Shown one piece after another: positions 1-14,129 of a stretch of DNA of 64,000 nt (within the stretch, counting starts at the first letter, position 1; each line of letters begins with the position of its first letter). The DNA comes from Patagioenas fasciata. Lineage: Eukaryota > Chordata > Aves > Columbiformes > Columbidae. The notes beneath the pieces are model-generated. The model searched no databases, was not told the DNA's origin, and saw only the letters and a list, made by a program, of their open reading frames with translations. The position numbers and the translations under genes are program-made. The stretch covers positions 68,368,898 to 68,432,897 of the forward strand of contig NC_092521.1 of assembly GCF_037038585.1 (NCBI RefSeq), read 5' to 3'.

Positions 1-3000
1 AGTTGCAACTGTGCAGTGCCAGATCTCATTTCCCTATAACTCACACCAATCCACCCACAATGACCCAGCCTTTGGCTCTCTACGCCATCATCTCAGAGAT
101 CAAAAATATGCAACTTATTCATCACTGCAAATGTGTCCTCCAGCAAACATACAGGCAAAGAGAGACAACTGTGTCCTCCTGAAACACAAACAGTACCAGA
201 AGGAACTCATCTTGCAGGTATTCAGTGCTTCATATCTGGGAACAGCCTCCCAGCTGGCTTTCAGTATATCCTCCACAAATGCATATGTTGTAACCCAAGG
301 TAGCACAAGCATGCAGTAAACAGCAGTAGTCAAATTGAGAAACTCACAGTTTCACATGCCTGGAAGGGATGAGACAGCCTGTGGTACACCAAACCTCCAC
401 AGATGCTTTCTCTGACAGCTAGTTAAATTGAACCATTATATAGCTGCTACAGGCAAAGAACACAAAATTGGGCAGTTAACACAGCCCACCTGACACGTGT
501 TAACTTGCTAAGCTGAATGCATAAGATCAAACATTTCCTATATCTTAGAGTACACATCACATTTACTACACATCAAAAATTACCATGCATAATCTAAATA
601 CTCAAACTTAAAATTTTAAAAAAGAATGAACCCAAAATACTTTTGGCACAAATTGCCTTTCTATTTATTTGTCCAAAACAGGACCAACAGAAGCATCCAC
701 AGAATATGCTTAGGATCATGATCTCTGCCATCTGTGTTGGAGAGTGAATGAACCAAGTTTTAAAAAATTGAATAAGAAAGAGACAGCAGGAATACAGTGT
801 GGTGGCAGCTGCAGCAGCTTAGCACTGCACACTGATGGCACCTGTGTGAAGTGAGGGGCATCTTCTTGCTGCAGAAGCCTCTGCTGCACAGCAGAAACAT
901 CAAGATCCCAGGAAGTCTCTCCCAGAAAAGAGCACTTTTACTCACCAGCTACCAATATAGCATCACTATTTAGCAGTCATCTTTCTTGAGGGATGACATA
1001 TGTGAAAAATTAGTCCTGTTGTTTCCCCACTTTAAAAATCTTGGGAGACAACGCAATAAGTCATTGCAAACCTGAGGCCACTTGAGCAATAGCCTACGGA
1101 GATTTACAATGCTAGATCAGTAGGGTATGGACAAGCCAGAAGTACTCCTGCTGTGATAGAGTGGACCGTCACCCAAGGTAATTTACCTGCTTCTCAGATG
1201 TTTGCTCCTGGATGATCATCTTTTGTCCCTGTTTATGAGGGGTTGTTTCAAAGATGCTTCAAGAATGCTATTTGTGGTAGTCCAGTGCAAGCTCTTTGAG
1301 GATTTCTGAAATAAGGGTTATGATTTCAGTGCCTATTAATAACAAAATGAGCAAATAGAGTAAGACAAAAGCTACCGATTCAAAATTATGTTCATTAATC
1401 TCTCTGCATTAATCACCCTGCTGTATGGTACACCTTGTAAAGCTTGTATATCTCTTCATAATTCGCCTCAGATCACTTTGTAGTAGTCCAGACTGCATGG
1501 GAAAAAGGCACAAATGATGATGTAAATGCTTCGTAATCCATTTATTCCATTGGTTAATTTGTCATCATGCTAAGCACCTGCAAAACAATGTTTGTCAAAT
1601 GCCTCATGAGTGCAACACATCAATCATGACAAGGTGCGAGGCACACAAATATGCTTTGGGATACTGACTTCAGCCCTTTGCTGCTTAGTCCCTGGGTTTT
1701 TTTTTGGTCGGTTATTTGTTTGTTTTGTTAATGGGTGTTGACTAAAAGGTCATTTTTCTTTTTAAAAATTTATGGCAGAATGGTTCGGATGGGGGTTTTG
1801 GTCATCTCTGAAGATTCTGCACTTCCAAAATTACAGAAAAATAAATTATACACAGAGACAAAAATGACAAGATGGGTTTAAAACAAATTGTTGTTGGTGG
1901 GTTTTTTTCCAGTTGTATGCAATCATTTCAATACAACAACACAACTAAAATTCTCTATGGAAAGTACATTTTCCAAAATTTCTTTGCTACTAAAACAGTA
2001 AATAATCTTACCGTAATCTTACTGTAAATAATCTTGCTATCTCAGGGAATGCAATTTTAGTACTAATTTTCCAGGATTTTAATTAATTAGGTAGTTTATA
2101 TTTCTTTATTTATTCATTACAGTTTTTAGCTTTACCTTACAGTTTGAGGCAAGAGGTATTTAAAGCCTTAGGGAAGCAAGTTGCAACACAATCCTACTCA
2201 AACCGCACAGACCAAGTTTCCTGAAGACAGATACACATTTCATTGTCTAGTCCCTACTTATATTCATAATTGCCATTAGAATAAACAGGAGTTAAAGCTA
2301 CTGTGGGTTATGAAAACAGCAGATTAAACTGTCCAGACCTAAGTTGTGGCTGTTGCTATTCTTTTCCTTTCTAATCCTTCCCATTCAGTTTACATTTCTG
2401 AAGTCAGCAGGTATTTAATGACTACGAAATGTGCTTTTCTTTTTTGCATCTCCTTCTACGGAAGAAAGGCTCAGATTACTCTTGCTATGTGTATTTAATA
2501 ACTTAAATAGTGCACTGCCTTCAAATACAGACATGACAGGAGCTGGGAGCAGAGGGGGTGGTGTTAGGGTTTGAGTTAAAAAAATGCCCAGATAAGCTTC
2601 ATAACCAAACACTCGAACACTCAGGGCAGTGGGGGAGCCACTATAGTGAGCTGCGGTACTGCAGTGTGCTTACAGGAGGAGCCATCTACCAGTTAGACCA
2701 GTTAGTCTAATCAACCAGCCTAGTTAATCAGCTATCTGCCTTTGCATGGACACATGAACAATTGCAGAACGGCTGGATTTCGCATTTAGAGTGTTCGCTA
2801 ATTATAATCCAAAACATAACATGAGCCAAAGTATCTGTTAACTCAATATCTGAGGAAAACTTGGGTGACATGGTGGTACTTCATGTTCCTTCGTCCTGTC
2901 ATGAATCGTCTTATAAGTATTCAGAAGGAAGTTCCTTCTAGCTCTGCCCAGCTTTTCTTGCCCACTGCAGGTTGTATACCTGTACTTCTGCTTGCTTTGG

Positions 3001-6000
3001 GTTTTCTTTTTGGAATTATGACTCTGATTCCAGGCTATTCTTTGGACTCTGGAAGGTGACTTGTAAAGAGATGCACAGGGAACTGCAGAGGTATTGTGAA
3101 AATCCTTGAAAACATGGTTTTCAAATTCAAAAATTGACTGTATACTTTATTCCAAATTAGGGTGGTTACATGGAACGTGTCACACAACATCTCTACAAAA
3201 GAGAGTCATGGACTCAAACTGCAGACAGAAGCCTTGGGGAAGCAATTGTTCTCCTAAATGATTAAGGACCGAAACATTTTTTTGCAGAAGCCTCACAGCA
3301 AATGCTAAGCTTGCCAAAAGCATTAGCCAACAACATGTTTTGAGTAGACAGAAGTCATGGCAGGAATTTGCAAGTCTTGCCAAAATCCTCGTAACTGTAG
3401 GACTGATAAACAGATATACCCACAGGTGAGAAAGCATTCTCACAATGGATTGTCAGGATCTTTCTTTGTTCAGTTTGCTCTTGATACACAATAGCTAGAT
3501 TTTTACAGTTAGAAAGGATGTTTTCTCAGCTTGTAACTAGTACTTTTAATTCTTGTTTGGATCCCTCTCCTGTTCAGATCCATTTGAACAGCCTCTTTTG
3601 AACAACGTGCAGGCAGTTTTGCTTGTACTGAAAATGCTTCTTAGAAAAAGCCTATTTTACTGCCTGGTTCACCAACCTTCAACACCATGTATTATGAATC
3701 ATAAAATATTAATCCTAAGTCTTTAACAACATAAATAAGAATCTTGTTTAAACAAGAAAAACCATCATTGAACAGGGTTATGCTACTGTGAATGAAATTC
3801 CCTTTACTTTAACAGTGCCAGGCTTCCAGTTTGGATGCTTTCTTGCTAGTTCTTGAACTTTCAGAATAAAAATCACAGAAAAAGAGCATAAGAGCATAAT
3901 TTTGTTTTCATCTTCATAATACAAGTACAGCTATTAGCCAAATACATAGATTTCAAGTTTACTTCCCGGTCTATTCACTAGCACTAAATAATAGTATGCT
4001 TTTAACTAATTGTTCTATGTAGCTAATAACTTGAAATAATTTTAATATTACTCTAGTTTTAAGAAGTGTTACCCCAAAATACCAATAGCAAAAGAAAAGT
4101 GAGGAGACTCTTTTAGCCAGTTTAATACATAACAAAGGGAAATGAATTACATTTTAAAGGCATCAGACCTTTAACACCTCTTCTAAACATCAAATCCAGA
4201 GAAATAATAAATAATGCACTATAGCTCATGTTAATTCTAACATTATTCATTCATGAATGAACAGAAATAGGTAGCTAACTCAATAATGGCACTTTTCTAG
4301 TATATCCATGGTAATGCAAAAACTATGTTGGCATTTCGTGTTGGATATTTCCCATACAATTCAGGTATCATAAAACACTGTGCAGGGACCTGGCAGGACT
4401 GAGGACACCTAAAATAGTGTGGGGTTTTTTGAGTGAAAGCATGTGGGGGGAAAAAAATACAAAAGGACTGTATTTTCCACAAAGTTTGTATTCACACAAG
4501 AGGCTGTGACAGTACCTTTACACATTCGAAACCAGCACAGTTTCAAGCAAGTAATATGGACATGACATAAGATGTTTTCAAGCATTTAATGAAGTGGATG
4601 TTGGTGCCATAATTTTTAAATTGATAGGCTACCTTTGTTTTTGTGATAGCAGAAATGTTATATATTCTCAGAAGGGTTTATATGTAATGCTAAAATGATA
4701 AAAACCCCAGAACTCTTAAATGCTTACTCACTTGGCTATTTCTTCAAAGTAAGTAGCATTTACATGAAACTAAAAGATCTGTTTAATGAGTGGCTCACAC
4801 ATTGTGTTGTACAATGAAACGTGGGATTTGGAGCATTCAAAAACATTTTTCCTATTTATTTCAATTGCAATTGGAGGGGTTTTTTACAGCATGTAAATTT
4901 TTTTAGAAGGTTAACAGTCCTAATTTTATCCTCTAGATATTACAACATAATTATTTAAATTGGTATAAAACTTCCTTTCTTAGTAACACATTTCCCATGA
5001 CCAAACAGCTGCTATAAATGGCAGAAAGAAAATGTTTACACCTGAATATAGAAAACCACCACTCACGTCACATTACACTTTCATTCTCTTTTGTCTTCTA
5101 GGTACTAGACCTGAATATCTTGCGTATTTCAAGCTACCACTACATTTCTAGGAAGCTTTAAGTGCTCAGAACATGTATTCAACATCTGTGTAAAATATAA
5201 ATAAAAATGGACAGTAAAAAGAAAAATAATTGTGGCCTAAACACTTCCATGGCTTCTCGGTTTCATTTGAAGGACTTAATTAAAAGGCTTTCCGTTAAGT
5301 GACATGTAAAACAGACACTCATTCTTTTCCAGTGTGAGGTTTGCATACACATGGTCTGCATGTCCAAGATCAGAAAGCAAATCTTGATCTGTAGCTAATC
5401 CAAATTCTAGTTCAAGACACTCTGAATTATTTTATATATCCATGTTAGTGTTGCACAACTGACAAATAACAAAAATGTGCATTTAGAAAAACTAAGGTGA
5501 TTATTTCTTTGAGCAAAACTGAATTCTCACTCTTGTTGTAGAAAATGCTAATATTGGGAAATGTAACACTAAGCACGGAAAATGAAAACCCATTTTATGG
5601 TAACTCAGTTTGTAGCTGAAATTCATTATCATAGTTTTTAAATACTATAAGAGGCTCTACCATTTCTAATGAAACTGTTTGATTTAATGCCCTAAAAGTT
5701 GTGAAGTGTCTTATTAAGGTGGCATTCCAGATCCTAGAGAAGTAGAAATTCAACTTCAGCATATCATAAAGCTATTTTTTAGCATCAAATGCACTTCCTG
5801 TAGCTATAAATGCAAAAATGAGCAATATAAAACTTTATTCAGACAGGAGAAATCTTCTGTTTTCTGTTCCAGTGCAGTAAACTTCAGCCCCTTAAATATC
5901 TTTTTTTATTCCAAAAAGGCTGGGTTTATTTACTTTATCTTTCACCCAACCTGACTGTAGTACAGGTACATGCTCTGTCTGCAGGGAAGGAGAATGGGAC

Positions 6001-9000
6001 TATAGTGTGACAGATGAATCTGGTAAGTAGTTTTGTAAAATAATAAAAAAAAATATGTCAGCTTGTCATTAAAAGAAATAGGTCGTCATTCGTAGGTTAT
6101 TAGTCCTGCCTGCAACCCAGGGTTACCTACTGTGTATAAATAGGTTTGCTAGATAAGTTTCTTTGGAAAAAAAAAAAAAAAAAAAGGAACAATTGGCTCA
6201 TTTATAACACTTGTTAGGTTAAAAATTTGGTTTTTTATCATTTCCCTTAACATTTGTACATTTTATATAATAGAGGAGAGGCTATTCTGATTCTGTTTTA
6301 TTCTAATATTGTCTATGAGAAAAGTAAGAACGGTGCATGGTAATAGCTGAGGTATCAAACAAACTTCATTGCAGAACCAGAAAGAGTCTAAATGAGCACA
6401 TATATAAAAAAGTATACATTAATGAAACCAGAGAAGGGTTGGTGGTCACAAGAGCCACAGAATTGCTGGATACACTGTAGGCTTCTCCTGAAACCTAATA
6501 CAAATGTCTCTATTATAACATACACCTCACAGTGACACTGGTCCCTTTGTTCCTAAATACAGCCGTGTGTAAAGATAGAGCGCTGTAATTAGAGGAAATA
6601 ACCAAAGTAAATTGCTATTTACAGCAAACTGAAGTAATACAGTGCTTATTTTTCAAAATGTGCCTGGCTCAGGCAACTTCATTTAATCATGTTTTCAAAT
6701 ATTTCTGTCACAGGTTGAATTTGCTTGTGAGAGAGATGTTTTGAGAGTTCACCCTCTGCCTTTGCTCACAGCAGCCAGGGAAAGTTAATGAACTTAGGAC
6801 ATCCATTCAAATGATCAGTTTCTCCTATATATGGCCAAGCAGGCAAGACACCTCACCCGATTTCCAGAGCCAAGACAAAAAGAGGAAAGACAACAGGCCC
6901 CCAGAATGAAAACAGTGAAAGGTGTTTATTTTTGGATACTGTGTCCCAGCCCTGGGACTCTCTCCCTGAAGAGCTCTCTGTGTGAAAAGGCACAGTGCAG
7001 CTTTCAGGTTGCATCCGTACCTTCTGGTGTGCGAGAAGAAGGTAGATTTTGATGCCTCAGTGACCAGATCTCCTTCCAAGTAGTTTACTAAATTCCCACT
7101 GGCTAGGAACAGCAAAGCTGGAAGTGCACTAGATGGAAACCAGAGGCCACGATAATTGTACAAAGGCCTGCTGAGATTTTCCTAACTGCTTCCAGTAAAA
7201 GAAAAGGGTCCCCTAGTAACAGTGGTAAGTCCCACAAGAAGGTACAGTACACTATGTTCACTCATATATGAATAACACTTATTTTATCACATGAAGTTAT
7301 AGATCCAGGTGCCATAATGGAAAGAAGGTTTAAACAAATACATTACTGGGTAAAAAACTTGCCATTTTTCCCTCAGATATGACTTAACCTTGCAGTCCTC
7401 TGTTGTCTCTAATGTAAGGGGTGTTTTGTAAGCAGTTAGAATCAGGAAGATTATTTCTTTATTTGGTATCATAACTAATACAAGCAGGATTCTGCAAATT
7501 CCATCTTTTATGTCTACCTAATCTGGAAAAAAAAAGGAAATTAGCTTAAAGGGCAATGTGATTGACCACTAAAGGTAGGAAGTTGCATTGATATGACAGG
7601 ATACTGTGAGAGGAAAACCTGAAGGATCCAATTCCGCGTTACATTACACTGTTCTGTGCTTGTTCGATTATCCCACGCTCAGTTATAATGCTAAATGTAA
7701 GGTGATCAATCCTAACAATTGTAAAAAGATTAAAGTTTTCTGATCTTTCTACAAGTTTCATTTTAAAAGACTATGTAATGTTTTACCACTAAAAAGATAA
7801 AATCCCATTTACCATCACCTGGCTTCGTACACATTTCCACTGCAGGGGGAATAATCTGAAATCCCAGGAGCACAGAGGTAAAAAGCTGCTGGAGGTGAAA
7901 GGTTGTGCAGACCTATCTGCAGGGATTCAAGGAACAGCACTGGTTAACCAGGAATTGCCATGGGTATTAATTGTCTCTGTGCTCCTGAAGTGCCAGATTT
8001 TGAGACCACTGAGCATTAGAGCAGAACTGCAGCTGTTAAGTTAGTCTGCACTTACTTATAGTGTTGCTCCAAGATGAAGGTTTAAAAAAAGTATCTTTAG
8101 AATGCCTTGTGAGTTCTCAGACAATTGAGCTTACTGTTGCACAGGCAGTGGGGAAAAAATCTGGAGAAGACAGAAAATGAACCATTCTGTGTTCTATTAG
8201 AATATTTTGAGTGGTCCTGTCTCAGTAAAAGAAAACAAATGCAGTGATGATATATTTTTTGAGGCAAGAAACCTGCACCTGGATCAGAGGAAAGAATCGT
8301 TTATTCCAACATCATATTCCTGACAGTATCTGCCTGAGAAAGGCCATGGGAACAGTGTATGGGGTAGGAACACCAACAGCAACAGCATTTAAGTCAGACT
8401 GCAGGTCCCACCAATAACTCGGTATCTGGCCTCTAACAGTGATCACTTTTTGCCAAGCATGCAGTGAGACTTGTCCCAAACACTCTCTGGGCAGCAGGTG
8501 ATGCCTACTTTGAGCCTGACACATCTTTGCATTCTGAAGCTGTCAGTCTAGTGAGGTTTTGGTTACTCTGAATTTGTCCAGTCACTTTTTGAAATGATCC
8601 TTTCTTCTCTTACACCCTCCCAGTTTCCAGTACCCTTGAGTTTTTTAAACCATGATTTTCAGCCTGCATTTTGGCATGCAATAACCCTCAATGGTTTTAT
8701 CTACCATATATCCTGCTGGTCTCCCAGTACTAGAAGTCTACTCCATAGGTGCTAGCTTCTCTGTTATTTCAAGCTATACAAATCGTTCTCCTAAAATATA
8801 TTCATTCTCCCTACACATTCTGCCTCTATTTTTGAAAGAGAGTGAACAATGTGTCTTTAAAGTAACATATAAATTGGACATTTCAGATATTATCAGAGTT
8901 AAATGAGTGGCTGGAAGAGATCACCAGTAACCTTGGATGACTGCAGAGCCACTACCTTGCCCCTGAAAAGCACCAGATCAAGAGCAATAGCGCTGGTTAG

Positions 9001-12000
9001 TGTGTGGGTGAAAGGAGAGAGATGAGCAGCTGGAAGAGCACACGAGTAAAAGGTGGTGTTATAGAATCACAGAAACATAGAATGTTCACTCTGCACACAA
9101 CAAATGTGATACCTAAAACTTTGCCCAGTTCTGCTTGCTCCCCAGACAAGAAACAGCTTATTTTCACCTCTCTTATCTATGCATCTTGGAGGGAATGGTC
9201 AATTTTAAAAACTAAGAAAAACAGTTTTCCAATGCTTTCCCTGTCTGTAGGCTACTTGGAAGAAATTAGAGATGCTAATCAAAATCCTAGCTCAAATATT
9301 ATTTTGACTAACATTTGTCTTCAGAACAATGTTCTTGGCACAGGGGGAAGCCATCACATAAAAGGCCTCCAGGATCCGAGACTGCTAATTACTGGCACAG
9401 TTCTCAGTGTATCCTCTAGCATTCCTCTCTCTGAGTCACTTAAATACTGTATATGAAATACAATACTAGAGGACAGAGAAGAGAAATCTGTAAAGTATAA
9501 TTATTTTAGGCATATTTGATTTTGACTTTGCTTCTTCTTCCTGACCTTTCATTGATCTGGATCTTCCGTTCCCAGATAACTTTACTTTCTGTATCTATAT
9601 CTATGCCTTTCTTTTATTATTCAAAGGCATATCACAGAATATGAACCATGAAAGCAATTTGAAAAAAAAAAAAATCTCCTTTGGCTACTAAAACAAAATC
9701 AAATTATTTTCACTGATTAGAAAGAAATTTTTACTGTTCATTTACAAAGCCAGTGAAAGCTAATTTTAAACTTATGAGATATTGATCATTAAAGTAGTAT
9801 ATTCAGATCTGTGTAATAAGAGCCAGTAGTGGAAATCAATCTTTAAAATAACGTATTCAGAAGCATTTTCATTCAAAATATTTTAATATCTGTTTAAGAA
9901 CTGTGAAGTGATTACAGCTGATAAGCCTGCATTTCATATAAAGCATTAAGCGATTGGCAAGTGGATGAAAATCAGTTCCTTTTCAGAGTAACTCAGCACA
10001 TTAAAGTAACCGTTTGGAAAAGGCTTTTGAAATATTTTTGAAAACATCCAAAATTGTCCTGTGATAAATAGCAATATATGATCTTGAGCTTTTGTTACTT
10101 TTTGAGGAAAAGGAAAAACCTTTTTTTGTGTGTGACTCAAAATAAAAGCCATTCAGACTGAAAGTAAATTTTTATATTCAGTACTGGAAGCAAACACTTA
10201 GTACTGCAAACCAGAATTTGAAATGTTCTGATCTAAACAAAACACAAACATTAATGTCACCTTTTACTTTTCTACAAAGGCAGGAGACTGTTGAAGGACA
10301 GGGGCTACAGCAATGAGCCTCTATGAGAAAGGCAGTGGAAAAGGAGTAGCAAGAATTGATTATTATCAAATAGGTTTCCATAGCGGTAAGAAGTCAGCTC
10401 CAGCTGGACGTGTCTGTGATAAGAGAGATAATTGAAAGAGGTGTCCAAAAGGCAGTGAAAGCCAGGTGGGTGCAAAGGACAGGTGTAACTGTACTGGTGA
10501 AGGGACAAAAAGGGAAACTGAGAGGGCCCAGGAGACGGCAATGAGCAGAAATGGAGCAACTGGGTGGATGAATGGTGAGAAATGAAACAAAAAAAAAAAA
10601 GTAAGTGCATGTGGGGAAAGGCAAAAAGAAGACTTAACAGACTGCATTAAAAAGACCCCTCTGATACCCAAAGGCCCAAGGAATGGCAGTCAAACCTATA
10701 GGTACAAGGTGTGTTTGATGGGGGAGAGGAAGGACCCCTCTGGTGTTGAGCAGTGGTGGAAAGCAGGAAGGCAGCACAGAATGTTGGTGCACCCCTGCCT
10801 GCCTCTGCCCCCTGCCAGCCCCCACACCAGGAGGGGACTTGTGATCCCAGTGATGGGTGAGCCCAGAGGAATGAGCAGGGGAGGAAGTGGTGGTGACCCC
10901 ACACTGCACCCAACTGTGGGGTGGAGTATGCTCCACTGGCCATTGCTGGGGGGAGGTTCTTTCCAAAACAGAAGTCGAGGAGCGCATCGAGGTGTTTGCT
11001 GTGCAACAGTGCCTGGCGTTTTGTTTAAGGCTTGAACTTTTGCTGTGGCTGAGCTTGGAAGGAAGAAAATGAAAGCAAGACAAGAACGTTAATTATTAAT
11101 GTCTTTACATTATTGTGCTTAGAAAGCAATAGCCAGGGAGCTGTGTGGAAAGGAAAAGCCTTACAACGGGGAAGCTGGCTGTGGGACTAGATGCACCTCA
11201 GAAAAGGTGAGATGTGGAGGTGACATTTTGTTATTACTCTTACAGCTCTGAAAAAAAGCAATAATCACTTATTCTGATCAGGAGTGTAAATGTAGAAATC
11301 AAGTGTTATGGAACTGAAGGCTACAAATTAAATCAAGATGTCATCAGACGCAAGATAGAGACTTCTTGTGTCTGGAATATTTTGATCTGTGACAGCTCAT
11401 ACCAAAGAAGAGTAGATCTGACCAACCTCCTGGCATTTTTCCACTTGTAATTATATTTTTCTATGTGTGCACTTAATCATAGCTTGAACTATTTTCCCCA
11501 CCTTATTACCACTTGAGGGTAGCTACTGATTTTGAACACCATTCAGAAGCATTTGCAACTCTGTGTACCTTCTTACATGCCCATCATCTACTGTACTAGG
11601 GTGCTCTTATTGAATTGCATGCTATTTCAACCAGCCTGAAACTCGCAGACCATGAATGCAAACCAGGTGGCCATCAGGCACAAACAAGGATTCTCAAAAA
11701 AACAAGGTATTTGACAAGACTGCTTGTTTGCCTGCCTGTTATTTGGCATACTAAACACAGGCTGTGGAGAAGAAATGTGAGCTTTTGTTTCTGTGTTTCT
11801 GTGGCAGTAGCTTCCTCTGCATCACCACACAGGGGAAAAAAAAAATGCAATTTATAATATATGTTTTTCACAATAACTAGCAATAGCATCAATAACTAGC
11901 AATAGAAATGTTCTGCTAGTGGCAAGGAACATTTTATGGTCTCAGCTCCATCAGCTGACATTACTAAGAAATACATGCTATTATTTCCTTCACAAGACAA

Positions 12001-12540
12001 ATAATATTGCAGCTACAAATTCACTGTGTTTCTTACAGGCTTGTTGTAATCTTTATTTTCTCTCACATTTTATTTCTTAGGTTATAAACATATGCTTTAT
12101 CCCATACTGTGGTACATCTGTAAAACTTAACTGAATGTTTTAATTTATTTTTCTGTTGGATCACCCCAGTCCAAACTTCCTAATGAAGCTTTGGGAGTGC
12201 CTTAAGGAGGAGATATTTAAACCCATCTATAAGTAAGATTTGTAAATCCAGATCCTCCCTAGCCACTAGGGTCTAGCATTAAGACCCTCAAGTAAGAACT
12301 TTTTAGCTCTCTCCTGGTTAAAATCATTGCTCTGTTGACTCAACCACATTAGAGCTGATGCCAGGTATTCCTGCACAAAATGGGTTGGCCCCAGGCAATC
12401 AGTGCCCAGACAGAGTAGAATCTTGTATAGATGAGCCCAGAACTGGCACAGGAAACAAACAAGGGGGCACGTGACCACCAGACAGGTTGTGTAATGTGTT
12501 TCCTTTAAAACATTCTGCCTGTGGTCTTCATGTCAGTTCA
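1..12540. other. AT-rich gene desert, no supportable gene
   Basis: No reading frame here has domain content, splice context or length that supports a gene; the longest, 150 codons at 9004-9456, looks like chance open frame. Visible items are a 19-A run at 6167-6185, a 16-bp direct duplication with 19-nt period (11871-11886 and 11890-11905) and a GC-rich block at about 10,680-11,080 that is poor in CpG. By synteny this is probably the outer part of the IRX2-IRX4 intergenic desert, which in vertebrates holds long-range enhancers. That placement is inferred, not seen. Confidence 0.6.
6167..6185. repeat. poly-A run (19 A)
   Basis: This is an uninterrupted homopolymer of 19 A. There is no adjacent SINE-like body or target-site duplication, so it is most simply a mononucleotide microsatellite. 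Confidence 0.9.
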
Positions 12541-12800
12541 AATACACTTTATAGAGGCAAAGGTCTGGAAGATACCTCAAGAGGTCATCTTGCCCAGCCT
12601 CATTCCCTAAAGAAAAATCTCCTACATTTTTGTTATTCTTGGCAGATATTGTCTAGGCTTTGGCACTTCCATCATTGGAGGTCTTTACGTACAACCTCTT
12701 CAACCAACTTATTCCTCTGTCTTTACCACAAGGAAATAGCTCTTAATGTCTGCCCTGTATATTCCTCTCTGAATTCTTGGTGGTGTGTCCTTCCTCATTC
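12541..12800 (-). mobile_element. degraded 3' end of a CR1/L3-like LINE (probable)
   Basis: Read on the + strand, the text around 12,570-12,760 (for example 'caagaggtcatcttgccca', then an interval resembling '...gcagatattgtctaggctt...' and 'aatgtctgccctgtatattc') follows the order of the complement of the CR1-family 3' region as I remember it from bird and turtle genomes. That implies a minus-strand insertion. The match is diffuse and heavily diverged, and no intact tail or target duplication is visible. It may belong to the same insertion as the RT fragment at 14.13-14.7 kb, which has the same orientation and lies in the expected 5' direction. The call rests on recall of the family. Confidence 0.45.
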
Positions 12801-14129
12801 TAGGAAGTTACACTTACTATACTTTTGTGCTCTTTTATTTTGATTCAGTAAGACCCTTATTTAAAATAACCATCTAGATCAGTCTCTCTCTATATAAATG
12901 AATTTGACTCAGAGCTTAAAATTGCCAACACTAATATTGCAGAAAACTACAGACCTTAGAGCAAAAAGGGCTTCCATTGATGTTACTGATATAGGAAGAC
13001 TACTATCAACATACTGCCCTACCATAATATCTAACTTATAAGAAAGGAACCAAAAATGTTGCCCACAAGCCCCATCAGCATTTCACACACACAGCTCTAG
13101 GAAACAAAAAGTTAGGATTAAGAACAGCAATAAAAGAAAAGTCTGATATTCTCCATTGCATGTTACTGATTCAGCAACATTCTTGAATACTGAAAATTAA
13201 AGACAACCAGCATGAAGTATTGCCCGAAGAACTGTAACTGGCAGTTGATGTTCCTCATCAGAATTTTTTTTTTGTTGCTATGTTTATGAAGTACTGCAAT
13301 GTCCCAGCAAGGGCTACAGATCTATCTCCTTCTTCTCAGAGGTAAAGTGTATGATGAATGTGAAAGCCTCTTCTGGGCATCTCCACACATGATCTGTCAG
13401 AGCTCCCTGAGATAGCTGGACATAAGTCACCTCCAGTCCTAGGATAGTATGGCTACATAAATCCCCTCAAAAGTCAGGACTGACTGGTTTCAGACAGGTT
13501 GATTAGTGAAGGTGCAATGCTGGGTGAATAGGGCTAAGGTACACCTAAGATCCCACCAAAGATCTACATCAAGTACTGCCTGGGTGTCATGAGGATCATA
13601 AAGACTCATCTGTTTAATGATAAGTTTAACCATCTGCATATTACATTGATGACTCAGACATGATACCTGTGTTCTGCTGCATGCCTTTCTCTTTACAAAT
13701 ATTGATTTTATCAGGTATATAACTGGCTGACTGCTCATCCCAATGCTAAACACGAGCAGGTTCCCATACCTCATATTTCACAACAAAAAAAATAAATTTC
13801 AGTTTCCCTGTGAAATTCACCAAATCGACCCACCAATCCATTAACCGTATTCCATTGTGTTTTTTAACACACAAATGACACCAATTCATAGATTCATAAA
13901 CTCTGAGCTGCAGCTCTTCAATGAACTATTGTGATATCTTGAGAATATGAATGTGTATCTTAGACTACGGCTCAAAGAGGCAGCTCCCTATGGAGAAAAA
14001 TAAATCAAGATAAAGTGGTTGGCAAGTAGCAGAGTCTCTGCACAAGACTGTGTTGTTTTCATGATTATTTACCATTTTGTTAATCTATCAGCACTGATCT
14101 TGTATTAGCTTCAGGAACACTAAGGCAAG
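12801..14129. other. intergenic, no gene; possibly the middle of an old LINE
   Basis: Nothing here is recognisable. It lies between two minus-strand LINE-like pieces, so it could be the decayed middle and 3' part of that element, but I could not find the FADD motif or later RT motifs in it. Confidence 0.35.

Noticed and set aside
9061-9084. Possible CR1 3' tail (complement reads like ATTCTATG-type units)
   Set aside because: Only about 24 nt resemble the tail, and no CR1 body follows on the expected side.
9004-9456. 150-codon open frame in the desert
   Set aside because: AT-rich, no domain, no splice or promoter context. Expected by chance in 40 kb.
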